Shown in pieces: positions 24,470-33,111 of a stretch of 64,000 nt of DNA; position 1 is the first letter of the stretch, and every line of letters starts with the position of its first letter. The stretch covers positions 194,074 through 258,073 of the forward strand of contig QFQI01000003.1 in assembly GCA_003243195.1 (NCBI GenBank). The letters are read 5' to 3'. Both the position numbers and the translations under genes were made by a program. The DNA comes from Sphingomonas taxi (GTDB lineage: Bacteria > Pseudomonadota > Alphaproteobacteria > Sphingomonadales > Sphingomonadaceae). The notes beneath the pieces are model-generated. The model made no database searches. It saw only the letters and a list, made by a program, of their open reading frames with translations, and was not told the origin of the DNA.

Positions 24470-25060
24470 ATGCGTAAGCTCGTTCTTGCGGCCGTTGCCG
24501 CGTCCGCCGCGTTCGTCTCCACTCCTTCGCTGGCGCAGGACGTCCCCGCCACCGACACCGCGACGGCCCCCGACGGCACGCGCGCGTTCGGCATCGAGCC
24601 GTATGTCGCGATCCGTGGCGGCTGGGAGGAGTTCCAGAGCGACAGCGTGCCGGGCGCGCCGCGTTCGAACAAGCTGAACGGTTCGCTGGTCGAGGGTCTG
24701 GCCGGCGTCAACGTGCCGCTGGGTCCGGTGTTCGTCGGCGCCGAGGGCAACGTCGCCAAGGGCGTGTCGGGTGACATCGACTGGCAGTATGGCGCCGCGG
24801 GCCGCTTCGGCTTCCGCGCCGGTGACAGCGGCCTGATCTACGGCAAGGTCGGCTACCAGTGGGTGAACTTCGACAAGCGCGTGAACACCGATCGCGACTT
24901 CCACGACGTCACCTACGGCCTTGGCTTCGAGGTCGGCCCGAAGGATATCGGCCTGGGCGGCATCACCAGCAATTCGGGCATCCGCCTGCGCGGCGAAGTG
25001 TCGTCGTTCGGCTGGACCAACAGCTTCCGTCCGACGCTGGGCATCGTCGCGCACTTCTGA
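24470..25060 (+). CDS. Outer-membrane beta-barrel (opacity/OmpW-like) protein
   Basis: This 196-residue protein has a Sec signal peptide (MRKLVLAAVAASAAFVSTPSLAQ). Eight or so amphipathic strands follow (EPYVAIRGGWEEF, VFVGAEGNVAKG, DWQYGAAGRFGFRAG, LIYGKVGYQWVNFD, HDVTYGLGFEVG), ending in the C-terminal FRPTLGIVAHF typical of BAM substrates. It probably forms a small barrel similar to the outer-membrane protein beta-barrel family (OMP_b-brl). A GAGG ribosome binding site lies 7 bases upstream. It ends before a hairpin (25083-25109) and a strong bidirectional terminator. Confidence 0.85.
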   Translation: MRKLVLAAVAASAAFVSTPSLAQDVPATDTATAPDGTRAFGIEPYVAIRGGWEEFQSDSVPGAPRSNKLNGSLVEGLAGVNVPLGPVFVGAEGNVAKGVSGDIDWQYGAAGRFGFRAGDSGLIYGKVGYQWVNFDKRVNTDRDFHDVTYGLGFEVGPKDIGLGGITSNSGIRLRGEVSSFGWTNSFRPTLGIVAHF

Positions 25061-25082
25061 TGCGCTGACGGTTACGGGTTCC

Positions 25083-25109
25083 GGTCGCCGGGCGTATTTT
25101 CGGCGACCG
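25083..25109 (+). terminator. Hairpin after the beta-barrel gene
   Basis: CGGTCGCC (25083-25090) pairs with GGCGACCG (25102-25109), 22 bases after the stop, upstream of the stronger terminator at 25139. Confidence 0.45.
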
Positions 25110-25138
25110 TCCGCGCCAGTTGCGTTTCGTGCGGAGTG

Positions 25139-25170
25139 AAAAGGGCGGGGCCGGACGGCTCCGCCCTTTT
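25139..25170. terminator. Bidirectional intrinsic terminator
   Basis: AAAAGGGCGG (25139-25148) and CCGCCCTTTT (25161-25170) form a perfect 10-bp stem with a 12-base loop. The A-run and T-run serve both the plus-strand barrel gene and the convergent minus-strand hydrolase ending at 25177. Confidence 0.88.
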
Positions 25171-25176
25171 CTCGTG

Positions 25177-26082
25177 TCAGCCGCCGTCGCCGCGCGGCAG
25201 CCACTCCCCCAGCACGGCATTGACCGCCTCGGGCGCCTCCTGCTGCACCCAGTGCGACACGCCGGGCAGCCGCCGGATCGTCAGGTCGGCGACGAAGCGC
25301 TCGGTCCCGTCCAGCGTTTCGATCCCCAGCGCGGCATCCGCCTCTCCCCACACGATCAGCACCGGCACATCGACGCGCCCGCCGTTCGTCAGGCGCATCG
25401 CGTCGGGATAGCGCACCACCGCGCGATACCAGTTGAGCATCGCGGTCAGCGCCCCCGGCCGCAGGGCGGCGGCGGCGTAGACGTCCAGCACGGCGTCCGG
25501 GAAGCGCGTCTGATCCACCGCCATGTCGCGAAAGGCATGCCGCACCCCGGCCGCATCGTCGCGGCCCAGCATCCGTTCGGGCAGCAGCGGCAGCTGGAAC
25601 GCCGCCATGTACCAGCTACGCCGCCGCTGCGGCCAGTAACGCAGCGCCCGGGCGTAGCAGCGCGGATGCGGCAGGTTCATCACCACCAGTCGCTCCAGCG
25701 GCCGGACGCGGTGGATCGCGAAATGCCAGGCCACCGCCCCGCCCCAGTCGTGCCCGATCAGCGTCAGCTTCCGCGCGCCGCTGGCATCGAACAGCGCGGC
25801 GGCGTCGGCGACGATCCGGTCGAGCCGGTATTCCTCCACCGTTGCCGGACGCGACGACGCGCCATAGCCGCGCTGGTTGGGCGCCCAGACACGATATCCC
25901 ATCGCGGCGAGCAGCGGGATCTGATGCCGCCAGCTATAGGCGAGCTCGGGAAAGCCGTGCAGGCACAAGGCGAGGTGATCGCCGGCCCCCGCCTCCACCA
26001 CCTCGAACCGCAGCCCGTTGGCGGCGACCTCGCGCACGACCATGCCGCTATCGGCGTCGGGCGTCCAACTGGGGTTCAGCAT
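25177..26082 (-). CDS. Alpha/beta hydrolase (epoxide hydrolase / haloalkane dehalogenase class)
   Basis: This 301-residue alpha/beta-hydrolase has the oxyanion HGFPELAYSWRHQ (HGxP), nucleophile elbow GHDWGGAVAW (Asp as nucleophile, about residue 115), the acid in a VWGEADAALG segment and catalytic His in PGVSHWVQQE. An Asp nucleophile with HGxP points to epoxide hydrolases or fluoroacetate/haloacetate dehalogenases rather than esterases. The cap domain lies about residues 140-225. The substrate is unknown. A shorter start (MVVREV, 13 codons later) is possible. Confidence 0.88.
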   Translation of the reverse strand: MLNPSWTPDADSGMVVREVAANGLRFEVVEAGAGDHLALCLHGFPELAYSWRHQIPLLAAMGYRVWAPNQRGYGASSRPATVEEYRLDRIVADAAALFDASGARKLTLIGHDWGGAVAWHFAIHRVRPLERLVVMNLPHPRCYARALRYWPQRRRSWYMAAFQLPLLPERMLGRDDAAGVRHAFRDMAVDQTRFPDAVLDVYAAAALRPGALTAMLNWYRAVVRYPDAMRLTNGGRVDVPVLIVWGEADAALGIETLDGTERFVADLTIRRLPGVSHWVQQEAPEAVNAVLGEWLPRGDGG

Positions 26083-26218
26083 CGCGGTGCGCCGCGACGC
26101 GGGTCACGCAGGTGTCCCATGACCCTCGATGTCCCCCATGGCCCCCGATGTCATCGCATCGCTCTCCGATCGAACCGGACCGGACGTATCATGGATCAGG
26201 GGGTGATGGCGACGCCGA

Positions 26219-26989
26219 TCAGCGGCGGCGTTTGCGTTTGGGTCGCTCCTGGGCGCTCAGCACCTCCAGCAGCGCGCGCGCGGCGCTGGTTTCGGCCTCC
26301 TGCTTGCTGGTGCCCTCCGCGCTCACCTCGTCCTTGCCGACCGCGACGCGCACCGTGAAGCGCGGGGCGTGGCCGGGACCTGAGCGATCGACCACCGCAT
26401 AGGCCGGCGTGCCACGGCGATTCGCCGCCGCCCATTCCTGCAACGCCGATTTGGGATGCTGCGGCGCGCTGTCGCCGGCATGGATGCGATCGGCCCACAG
26501 CCGCCGCACCACCGCGCGCGCGGCCTCCAGCCCGGCGGTGCGGTACAGCGCGCCCAGCAACGCCTCCATCACGTCGCCCAGCAGGTTGTCGCCATGCTGC
26601 GCGCCGTCGTCGCGCGCCTGCTTGCCGAGCCGGACGTGCGCGGTCGCACCGATCTCGCGCGCCACCTCCGCGCACACCGCCCCGGTGACCAGCGCATTGA
26701 AGCGGCGCGACAATTGCCCCTCCGGCTCGTCCGGGAACACCTCCCACAGCCATTCGGCCATCACCAGCCCCAGCACGCGGTCGCCCAGGAACTCCAGCCG
26801 CTCGTAACTGTCGCCGGCCTGCCCGTCGGCATGGCTGGAATGGGTCAGCGCGCGCACGAACGGCGCGGGATCGGCCGGGCGCACGCCCAGCACCTGCGCG
26901 ATCCAGTGCGAAACGTCGCCCGCCGCCGCGCTCGCCGGATCGCTCAGAAGCCCTGCCCCACCCGGCTGAGCCGCGCCGCCGACAGCCAC
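26219..26989 (-). CDS. rnc: Ribonuclease III
   Basis: RNase III cleaves double-stranded RNA in rRNA maturation and mRNA turnover. The catalytic domain has the signature ERLEFLGDRVLGLVM (metal-binding Glu and Asp) and the second acidic site GDNLLGDVMEALLGALY. The C-terminal double-stranded RNA-binding domain (about the last 75 residues: PKSALQEWAAANRRGTP...FTVRV...GTSKQEAETSAARALLEVL) is complete, with a basic tail KRKRRR. The start is uncertain: in-frame GTGs at 27007, 26995 and 26989 all lie within the end of lepB, and no ATG exists between there and the conserved helix. The lepB-rnc order is standard in bacteria. Confidence 0.92.
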   Translation of the reverse strand: MAVGGAAQPGGAGLLSDPASAAAGDVSHWIAQVLGVRPADPAPFVRALTHSSHADGQAGDSYERLEFLGDRVLGLVMAEWLWEVFPDEPEGQLSRRFNALVTGAVCAEVAREIGATAHVRLGKQARDDGAQHGDNLLGDVMEALLGALYRTAGLEAARAVVRRLWADRIHAGDSAPQHPKSALQEWAAANRRGTPAYAVVDRSGPGHAPRFTVRVAVGKDEVSAEGTSKQEAETSAARALLEVLSAQERPKRKRRR

Positions 26990-27759
26990 GTCCACGGCTT
27001 GATCCACTCCGCCGAACCATCGGTGGAGAAGAAGGTGACGATCGCCTTGCCCTCGATCCGCTCCATCGGGATATAGCCCATGCCTTCGGGCGGGGCGAAG
27101 CGGCTGTCGGCCGAATCATCGCGATTGTCGCCCATCAGGAACACGTTGCCCGCGGGCACGCGATACACGTCGGTATCGTCGGCCATCGGGATGTCGTGCT
27201 GGTCGAGCACCTCGTAGCTGCGCCCGCCCGGCAGCGTCTCGCGGAAGCGCGGGTAGCGGCACACCGGCTGCCCCTGCGCGTCGGTATCCTGGAACGCCGT
27301 GTCGCACTTCCCGACCGGGAAATTGGGCGTGATCGGCACCACGAAGTCGGCGACGCGCTGCTTGGGGATCGCGCGGCCGTTCAGGAACAACTGCCCGGCG
27401 CGCATCTGCACCGTGTCGCCCGGCAGGCCGATCACGCGCTTGATGACGTCATGGTCGTCCGGCCCCATCGAACGGAACACCACCGTGTCGCCCCGCGTCG
27501 GATCGCGCGCGAAGATCCGTCCCGGGATCAGCGGCACGCCCCATGGCAGCGACCAGCGCGAATAGCCGTAATTCCACTTCGACACGAACAGATAATCCCC
27601 GATCAGCAGCCGCGGCAGCATCGATTCGGACGGGATCGAGAAGGGCGAGAAGAGGAAGCTGCGCAGGATGAACACGAACAACGCCAGCTTCAGCAGGAAG
27701 CGGATCGTCTCGCTGGTTTCCGAACGGGCGGGCTTGCCGGCGGCGGTGGGGGTGGCCAT
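26944..27759 (-). CDS. lepB: Signal peptidase I
   Basis: This 271-residue leader peptidase has one N-terminal transmembrane helix (about residues 20-38). Catalytic Ser46 is in SIPSESMLP and Lys107 in DVIKRVIGLPGD. The box E motif GDNRDDSADSR (about residues 220-230) is also present. It removes Sec signal peptides at the periplasmic face of the inner membrane. ATG 27759 was chosen, as the extra upstream codons are not conserved-looking. It overlaps the rnc start region by tens of bases. Confidence 0.95.
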   Translation of the reverse strand: MATPTAAGKPARSETSETIRFLLKLALFVFILRSFLFSPFSIPSESMLPRLLIGDYLFVSKWNYGYSRWSLPWGVPLIPGRIFARDPTRGDTVVFRSMGPDDHDVIKRVIGLPGDTVQMRAGQLFLNGRAIPKQRVADFVVPITPNFPVGKCDTAFQDTDAQGQPVCRYPRFRETLPGGRSYEVLDQHDIPMADDTDVYRVPAGNVFLMGDNRDDSADSRFAPPEGMGYIPMERIEGKAIVTFFSTDGSAEWIKPWTWLSAARLSRVGQGF

Positions 27760-27854
27760 GAAGCACCGCGTCGCGCAACCGCCGCCTCGCGTCAAGCGGA
27801 GCCTTGCGGGGGACGAGGGGTTGTGCACCGCAACAGGTCAGAAGGAACATCGAC

Positions 27855-29345
27855 ATGGCGGATTGGTCAAGGATCGAAGCGCTGCCCACGGAGCGGCTGG
27901 AGGCATTGTTCGCGAACGATCCCGACCGGCTCGGGCGCTTCTCGCTCGACGTCGCGGGCATCCATTTCGACTGGTCGAAGACGCACCTGACCGCCGACGC
28001 GGTGGCCGCGTTCGAGGCGCTGGCCAGGCAGGTCGACCTCGCCGGCAAGCGCGAGGCGATGTTCGCGGGCCAGAACGTCAACGTGACCGAGGATCGCCCG
28101 GTCGAACACACCGCCGAGCGCGGTGAAGGCAAGGCGGAAAGCGTGTCGCGCGCCGCCGCCTATCACGCGCGGATGCGCACGGTGATCGACGCGATCGAGG
28201 CTGAGGCGTTCGGCCCCGTCCGCCACATCCTGCACGTCGGCATCGGCGGATCGGCGCTGGGGCCGCACCTGCTGGTTGATGCGCTGGGCCGCGACAGCGA
28301 CCGCTACGACGTGGCGATCGTCTCCAACATCGACGGCATGGCACTGGAGGATGTATTCGAGCGGTTCGACCCCGCCGCCACGCTGCTGGTGGTCGCGTCC
28401 AAGACCTTCACCACCACCGAGACGATGATGAACGCCGAGAGCGTCATCGAGTGGATGAGCGGCGCGGGCGTCGACGATCCCTACGGTCGCGTCATCGCGG
28501 TCACCGCGTCGCCCGACAAGGCGATCGAATGGGGCGTGGACGAGACGCGCGTCCTGCCCTTCTCCGAAGGGGTCGGCGGGCGGTACTCGCTCTGGTCGTC
28601 GATCGGCTTTCCCGCGGCGATCAAGCTGGGCTGGGAGCAGTTCCAGGAATTGCTGGACGGTGCCGCGGAGATGGACCGCCATTTCCGGCTGACCGCGCTG
28701 CATGAGAACGCCCCGGCGCTGGCCGCCTTCGCCGACCTCTATTACACGCAGGTCCGCCACGCCGAGACGCGTGCGCCGTTCGCCTATGACGAGCGGCTGC
28801 GGCTGCTGCCCAGCTACCTGCAACAGCTCGAGATGGAATCGAACGGCAAGGGCGTGACCGTCGACGGCCAGCCGGTCGGCCGCCCCACCGCGCCGATCAC
28901 CTGGGGCGGCGTCGGCACCGATGCGCAGCATGCGGTGTTCCAGTTGCTGCACCAGGGCACGCACCTGATCCCGGTCGAGTTCCTGGCGGTGATCGAGGCC
29001 GGCGACACGCTGCCCGAGGAGCATCACCGCCAGTTGCTGCTCAACGCGTTCGCGCAGGGCGCGGCGCTGATGAAGGGCAAGCAGGTCGACGACCCCGCGC
29101 GCAGCTATCCCGGCGACCGTCCGTCCTCGACGCTGCTGCTCGACCGGCTGGACGCGCGCACGCTGGGGGCGCTGATCGCCTTCTACGAACATCGCGTGTT
29201 CGTGAGCGGCGTGCTGCTCGGCATCAATTCCTTCGACCAGTTCGGCGTCGAGCTGGGCAAGGAAATGGCCAAGGCCGCGGCACATGGCGGCGGCGACTTC
29301 GACCCGTCCACCACCGACCTGATCGCCCGCGCCGGGCTGGCGTAG
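27855..29345 (+). CDS. pgi: Glucose-6-phosphate isomerase
   Basis: This 496-residue enzyme interconverts glucose 6-phosphate and fructose 6-phosphate. Visible family motifs include VEHTAERGEGKAES, HVGIGGSALGPHLLVDAL, SKTFTTTETMMNA, EGVGGRYSLWSSIGFPAAIKLG (PGI signature 1), SNGKGV, GVGTDAQHAVFQLLHQGT (catalytic His region) and GINSFDQFGVELGK (signature 2). AGAAGGA precedes ATG 27855. It is divergent from lepB and monocistronic. Confidence 0.96.
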   Translation: MADWSRIEALPTERLEALFANDPDRLGRFSLDVAGIHFDWSKTHLTADAVAAFEALARQVDLAGKREAMFAGQNVNVTEDRPVEHTAERGEGKAESVSRAAAYHARMRTVIDAIEAEAFGPVRHILHVGIGGSALGPHLLVDALGRDSDRYDVAIVSNIDGMALEDVFERFDPAATLLVVASKTFTTTETMMNAESVIEWMSGAGVDDPYGRVIAVTASPDKAIEWGVDETRVLPFSEGVGGRYSLWSSIGFPAAIKLGWEQFQELLDGAAEMDRHFRLTALHENAPALAAFADLYYTQVRHAETRAPFAYDERLRLLPSYLQQLEMESNGKGVTVDGQPVGRPTAPITWGGVGTDAQHAVFQLLHQGTHLIPVEFLAVIEAGDTLPEEHHRQLLLNAFAQGAALMKGKQVDDPARSYPGDRPSSTLLLDRLDARTLGALIAFYEHRVFVSGVLLGINSFDQFGVELGKEMAKAAAHGGGDFDPSTTDLIARAGLA

Positions 29346-29362
29346 CCGCCGGTGGTCGCCTA

Positions 29363-29390
29363 TGTGTATGGCTCCACGGAGCCATACACA
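29363..29390. promoter_or_regulatory. Perfect 13-bp palindrome, VapB operator
   Basis: TGTGTATGGCTCC (29363-29375) and its exact complement (29378-29390) are separated by only AC. The last base of the right arm is the A of the vapB start codon. Such palindromes in front of type II toxin-antitoxin operons are bound by the antitoxin and toxin complex for autorepression. It is AT-richer than its surroundings. Confidence 0.85.
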
Positions 29391-29602
29391 TGCGGACCAA
29401 CATCGACATCGACGACGCACTCATGGCGGAGGTCATGCAGATCACTGGAAAGACGACCAAGCGCGCCGCCGTGCATGAAGCACTGGAGCGCCTGGTCGAA
29501 CTCGACCGGCAGACCGCGGTGCGCGCATTGCGGGGCAAAATCGACTGGGTCGGGGATCTCGATGACATGCGCACCAGCAAATATGTCCCGGCGGATACGT
29601 GA
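29390..29602 (+). CDS. vapB: Type II antitoxin, VapB family
   Basis: This 70-residue protein has an N-terminal ribbon-helix-helix (MRTNIDIDDALMAEVMQITG, then KTTKRAAVHEALERLVELD) that binds DNA. An acidic/aromatic C-terminal tail (KIDWVGDLDDMRTSKYV) would wrap around and inhibit the VapC toxin. The ATG is part of the palindromic operator, so the message is leaderless or nearly so, or translated from within the operator transcript. It overlaps vapC by 4 bases (GTGA). Confidence 0.92.
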   Translation: MRTNIDIDDALMAEVMQITGKTTKRAAVHEALERLVELDRQTAVRALRGKIDWVGDLDDMRTSKYVPADT

Positions 29603-29994
29603 TACTGGTCGATACGAGCGTTTGGGTCGACTATTTCGGCGGCACGGCTACGCGGCAGGTCGACTGGCTCGATGCGCGTCTTGCCGCCCAGCGATTTCTG
29701 GTCGGTGACCTGATCCTAACCGAGATCCTGCAGGGATGTCGAACCGATCGCCAGTTCGAAGCGCTGCGTTCGGCACTCGGCGGCTTCATGGCCCTCACCA
29801 TCGTCGATGACGAAGTGGCCATCGCGGCGGCCCGCCACTATCGCAGCCTGCGCCAACGCGGCATCACCATCCGCAAGACCATCGACACGCTGATCGCCAC
29901 GCGCTGCATCCTCGACGGCATCCCGCTCCTCTACAGTGACCGCGACTTCGACCCGTTCGTGGAGCACCTCGGCCTGCGCTCCGCGATGGCGTGA
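29599..29994 (+). CDS. vapC: VapC family PIN-domain ribonuclease toxin
   Basis: This 131-residue PIN-domain endoribonuclease has the conserved acidic residues D5 (ILVDTSVWVDYF), E42 (LILTEILQG), D96 (RKTIDTLIA) and D114/D116 (YSDRDFD), which coordinate Mg2+ or Mn2+. The family cleaves tRNA or rRNA loops when free of antitoxin. GTG start at 29599 overlaps the vapB stop. The pair sits between two housekeeping genes (pgi and gor) and looks like a mobile module with intact genes. Confidence 0.92.
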   Translation: MILVDTSVWVDYFGGTATRQVDWLDARLAAQRFLVGDLILTEILQGCRTDRQFEALRSALGGFMALTIVDDEVAIAAARHYRSLRQRGITIRKTIDTLIATRCILDGIPLLYSDRDFDPFVEHLGLRSAMA

Positions 29995-30100
29995 CGCGCT
30001 GCTCCACCACGGCGGTCGCGCTTGATCCCGCGCCGCCGCATGGCGACATACACGCCAGCATTCCGACCCTTCCCCATCCCAGCCCATCCCGGAGCCCAGC

Positions 30101-31450
30101 ATGTCCGACTTCGACTACGACCTCTTTGTCATCGGCGCCGGTTCCGGCGGCACGCGCGCGGCGCGGGTGGCGGCGGCGCATGGCGCGAAGGTGGCGGTGG
30201 CGGAGGAATATCGCGTCGGCGGTACCTGCGTGATCCGGGGATGCGTGCCCAAGAAGCTGCTCGTCTACGGCGCGCACTTCGCGGAAGATCTGCGCGACGC
30301 CCGCCATTTCGGCTGGGACGTGCCCGACGAATGCGCGTTCAGCTGGCCGCGGCTGCGCGACAATGTGATGAAGGAGGTGGATCGCATCAACCAGGCGTAC
30401 ACCACCACCATCGAGAGTTCGGGCGCGGAGATCATCCTCCAGCGCGCCACCGTCTCCGGTCCCAACGAGGTGACGCTGGCCGACGGCACGACGAAGACCG
30501 CCCGCACGATCCTGATCGCGGTCGGCGCGCATCCCGCGATCCCCGAATGCCCGGGCCACGAACATGGCATCACCTCCAACGAGGCGTTCCACCTGGATGC
30601 CGTGCCCAAGCGCATCCTGATCGCGGGTGCCGGCTATATCGCCAACGAATTCGCCGGCATCTTCCACCAGCTTGGCAGCCACGTCATCCTGCTCAACCGC
30701 ACCAAGGAGATTCTGCGCGGCTATGACCTGCAGATCCGCGACCGGCTGTTGCAGATCAGCCTGATGAAGGGGCTGGAGTTCCGCTTCGATGCCGCCTTCC
30801 AGGGGATCGACAAGGGCGAGGACGGCTGCCTGACCGTCCACATGTCGAACCACGAACCCGCCACCGTCGACGTCGTCATGTTCGCCACCGGACGCAAGCC
30901 CAACACCTATGGGCTGGGGCTGGAGAATGCCGGGGTCGAGCTGGACGATCACGGCGCCGTCCGGGTGGACGACGACAATCGCTCCACCTGCGCCTCGATC
31001 TATGCGATCGGCGACGTCACCAACCGCATCCAGCTCACCCCGATCGCGATCCGCGAGGGACAGGCGTTCGCGGACAACATGTTCGGCGGCAAGGCGACCA
31101 GAGTTGATTATGACTGCGTTCCCTCCGCGGTGTTCAGCCACCCGCCGATCGCCGGCGTCGGGCTGACCGAGGCGCAGGCGCGGCAGAAGCTCGGCTCGGT
31201 GCGGGTCTATTCGTCGGATTTCCGCCCGATGAAGAACGTGCTGGCCGGCCGTGACGAGCGCGCCTTGTACAAGATGGTCTGCGATGGCGAGACCGATCGC
31301 GTGGTGGGCATCCACATGATCGGCCCCGACGTGCCGGAGATCATCCAGGCGGCCGCCGTGGCGGTGAAGGCCGGGCTGACCAAGGCGCAGTTCGACGCCA
31401 CGGTCGCGCTGCACCCGACGATGGCGGAGGAACTGGTGCTGCTGAAATGA
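30101..31450 (+). CDS. gor: Glutathione-disulfide reductase
   Basis: This 449-residue FAD-dependent pyridine nucleotide-disulfide oxidoreductase has FAD motif GAGSGGTRAARVAA, the redox-active disulfide C43/C48 in GGTCVIRGCVPKK, NADPH motif GAGYIANEFAGIF with Arg residues downstream (NRTKEILR) typical of NADPH specificity, the second FAD segment YAIGDVTNRIQLTPIAI, and the C-terminal proton relay H438-P-T-x2-E443. It keeps glutathione reduced. It is monocistronic and convergent with the thioesterase gene. Confidence 0.95.
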   Translation: MSDFDYDLFVIGAGSGGTRAARVAAAHGAKVAVAEEYRVGGTCVIRGCVPKKLLVYGAHFAEDLRDARHFGWDVPDECAFSWPRLRDNVMKEVDRINQAYTTTIESSGAEIILQRATVSGPNEVTLADGTTKTARTILIAVGAHPAIPECPGHEHGITSNEAFHLDAVPKRILIAGAGYIANEFAGIFHQLGSHVILLNRTKEILRGYDLQIRDRLLQISLMKGLEFRFDAAFQGIDKGEDGCLTVHMSNHEPATVDVVMFATGRKPNTYGLGLENAGVELDDHGAVRVDDDNRSTCASIYAIGDVTNRIQLTPIAIREGQAFADNMFGGKATRVDYDCVPSAVFSHPPIAGVGLTEAQARQKLGSVRVYSSDFRPMKNVLAGRDERALYKMVCDGETDRVVGIHMIGPDVPEIIQAAAVAVKAGLTKAQFDATVALHPTMAEELVLLK

Positions 31451-31552
31451 TCGCGTGACGGCACCTCATCCGTCCCCGCGCGGTGGCGTGCGCGGTGGCG
31501 GAGGGGATGCCGCGTCGTCGCGTGACGACCGGCGGGAGGGAAGGTGCGGTCC

Positions 31553-31993
31553 CTATCCCACCTCGCCGCGCACCGCCGGGATCACCGCGGCGGTCATTCG
31601 CGCCAGGCACACCAGCCGCCCGGCGTCGTCCACGATGCGGATCGTCCAGACCTGCGACGTGCGACCGCTCGCCTCGCAGGTCGCGGTGGCGTGGACGAAG
31701 CCCTCACCGACCGGACGAAGGTGGTTGGCGTTGATCTCCATCCCGACCGCCGCCGCCCGCGCCGGATCGAGCGTCGCCATCGCCCCGACCGAGGCGACCG
31801 TTTCCGCCAGCGCCACCGACGCGCCGCCATGCAGCCGCCCGTACGGCTGGCGCGTCCGCTGATCGACGGGCATCCGCGCGCGCAGCCAGTCGTCCCCGGC
31901 GGCGACGAATTCGATCCCGAGGACACCCGGCATCGACCCCGCGCAGGCGGCGGTCAGGGCGGGAAGGTCGAGCGGCGCGTACCAGATCGTCAT
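31553..31993 (-). CDS. Hotdog-fold thioesterase (PaaI family)
   Basis: This 146-residue hotdog protein has the PaaI/MenI-type active site RLHGGASVALAETVASVGA (catalytic Glu) and the C-terminal strand SQVWTIRIVDDAGRLVCLARMT. It probably hydrolyses an acyl- or aryl-CoA thioester. Its ATG overlaps the stop of the HELCH protein upstream by 4 bases (31990-31993), so the two are coupled. Confidence 0.87.
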   Translation of the reverse strand: MTIWYAPLDLPALTAACAGSMPGVLGIEFVAAGDDWLRARMPVDQRTRQPYGRLHGGASVALAETVASVGAMATLDPARAAAVGMEINANHLRPVGEGFVHATATCEASGRTSQVWTIRIVDDAGRLVCLARMTAAVIPAVRGEVG

Positions 31994-32454
31994 GATGGCT
32001 CTCCGAAGGGCAGGATCGTTTCATATTGGGCGGAATCCGGTGCCCCGGGCACCGGCACCCCCCGGCGCAGCAGGAAGGCATGGCGCACGATCTCGGCCTG
32101 CTGCTCGATCCCGTAGCGCTCCAGCGGCCAGCCCGGCCGGATCGCATAATGGTAACGGCAGAACGGATGCCGGGCGAGCGGCAGGCAGACCCCGCGCTGA
32201 TGCTGCCACACATGGCACAATTCGTGGATGAACAGCCCTTGCAGATCGAACGGGCAGTTCGCGAAATCCTCGCGCCAGAGCGCGCAACCGGGATGGAAAT
32301 GGATGTTCCCGCGCGGCGCCATCACCGTGCCGCGCGGCTGGAAGAACGCCCATTTGCCGCGCACGATCCGCACCGGCGCATAGTCGATCGCGGTGCCATA
32401 GACCGATCGCGCCAGCGCCACCTCCCCCTCGGTCAGCGCGCGCGTCACCGCCAT
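31990..32454 (-). CDS. HELCH zinc-site protein ('vgr related' in sphingomonads)
   Basis: This 154-residue protein has an HELCHVWQHQ motif (about residues 89-98), a zincin-like HExxH with a following H and an upstream NIHFHPGC. A FIHELCHVW context resembles the domain annotated as 'vgr related protein' in sphingomonads; the name says little about function. It could be a small metalloprotease or a structural zinc protein. No signal peptide is visible. The start MAVTRALTEGEVALARSVYG (32454) was chosen over an upstream ATG in low-complexity sequence. Confidence 0.75.
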   Translation of the reverse strand: MAVTRALTEGEVALARSVYGTAIDYAPVRIVRGKWAFFQPRGTVMAPRGNIHFHPGCALWREDFANCPFDLQGLFIHELCHVWQHQRGVCLPLARHPFCRYHYAIRPGWPLERYGIEQQAEIVRHAFLLRRGVPVPGAPDSAQYETILPFGEPS

Positions 32455-32631
32455 GACGGTGGCCGGGCGCCGATCGCGGCGACGCCATGCCCGGTCGGGC
32501 GACGGCGGTGAGGCTCGATCCGCCACCCGACGGCGCGCCCGAGTCCCCGCGCGGGGTCACCCGCGCCGGACGGCCGAACAGCGGCGGGAGCGCGCATCCC
32601 GCCGCGCCGCGTGCCGAGCGATGGGCCCATG

Positions 32632-33075
32632 TCAGGCGGGCGCCGCGTCGCCCGCGGCGATCACCCGCGCATCGACGCGAACCGCGGTACCATCACCGAA
32701 GCGCAGCGTCAGCGGGAGCGTCGCGCCCGGGGCGACCGACGCCGGCACCCCGAACAGCATCACATGCCGCCCGCCCGGCGCGAAGGCGACGGTCGCGCCC
32801 GCCGGCACCGGCACGCCGGCCAGCGACTCCATCGCGGTCATGCCGTTCGCGGTCATGCGGCTGCCGTGCAGCTCCGCGCGCGGAACACCCGCCGCCGCGA
32901 CCTGCACCAGCGTCGCATCGCTCGCCCCGCCATGCACGACGAAATAGCCCGCCGCCGGTCGCCCCGGCACCGCCGCCAGCCGGACATAGGCGTCGCCCGC
33001 CACCGGCGTGCGCGGTTGCGCCGAACAGGCGGCGATCGGCAGCGACAGGGCAGCGGTCCAGCGGCGAAGCGTCAT
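32632..33075 (-). CDS. PCu(A)C copper chaperone
   Basis: This 147-residue periplasmic protein has a lipoprotein-like leader (LSLPIAACSAQ) and the PCuAC copper site: His and Met in ELHGSRMTANGM and, about 30 residues later, GGRHVMLFG. This matches the H(M)x10Mx21HxM pattern in outline. It delivers Cu(I) to the CuA site of cytochrome oxidase or to periplasmic copper proteins. It follows hrpB by 36 bases on the same strand. The remaining gap to the HELCH gene (32455-32631) holds nothing evident. Confidence 0.88.
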   Translation of the reverse strand: MTLRRWTAALSLPIAACSAQPRTPVAGDAYVRLAAVPGRPAAGYFVVHGGASDATLVQVAAAGVPRAELHGSRMTANGMTAMESLAGVPVPAGATVAFAPGGRHVMLFGVPASVAPGATLPLTLRFGDGTAVRVDARVIAAGDAAPA

Positions 33076-33111
33076 CGCGCCGGTGTAGGTGCGCCGCCGC
33101 CGCCCGACAAG

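Noticed and set aside
31455..31552. Another copy of the intergenic hairpin element between gor and the thioesterase gene
   Set aside because: The arms resemble each other only loosely and lack the CCGCTCC core; pairing is probably GC-rich coincidence.
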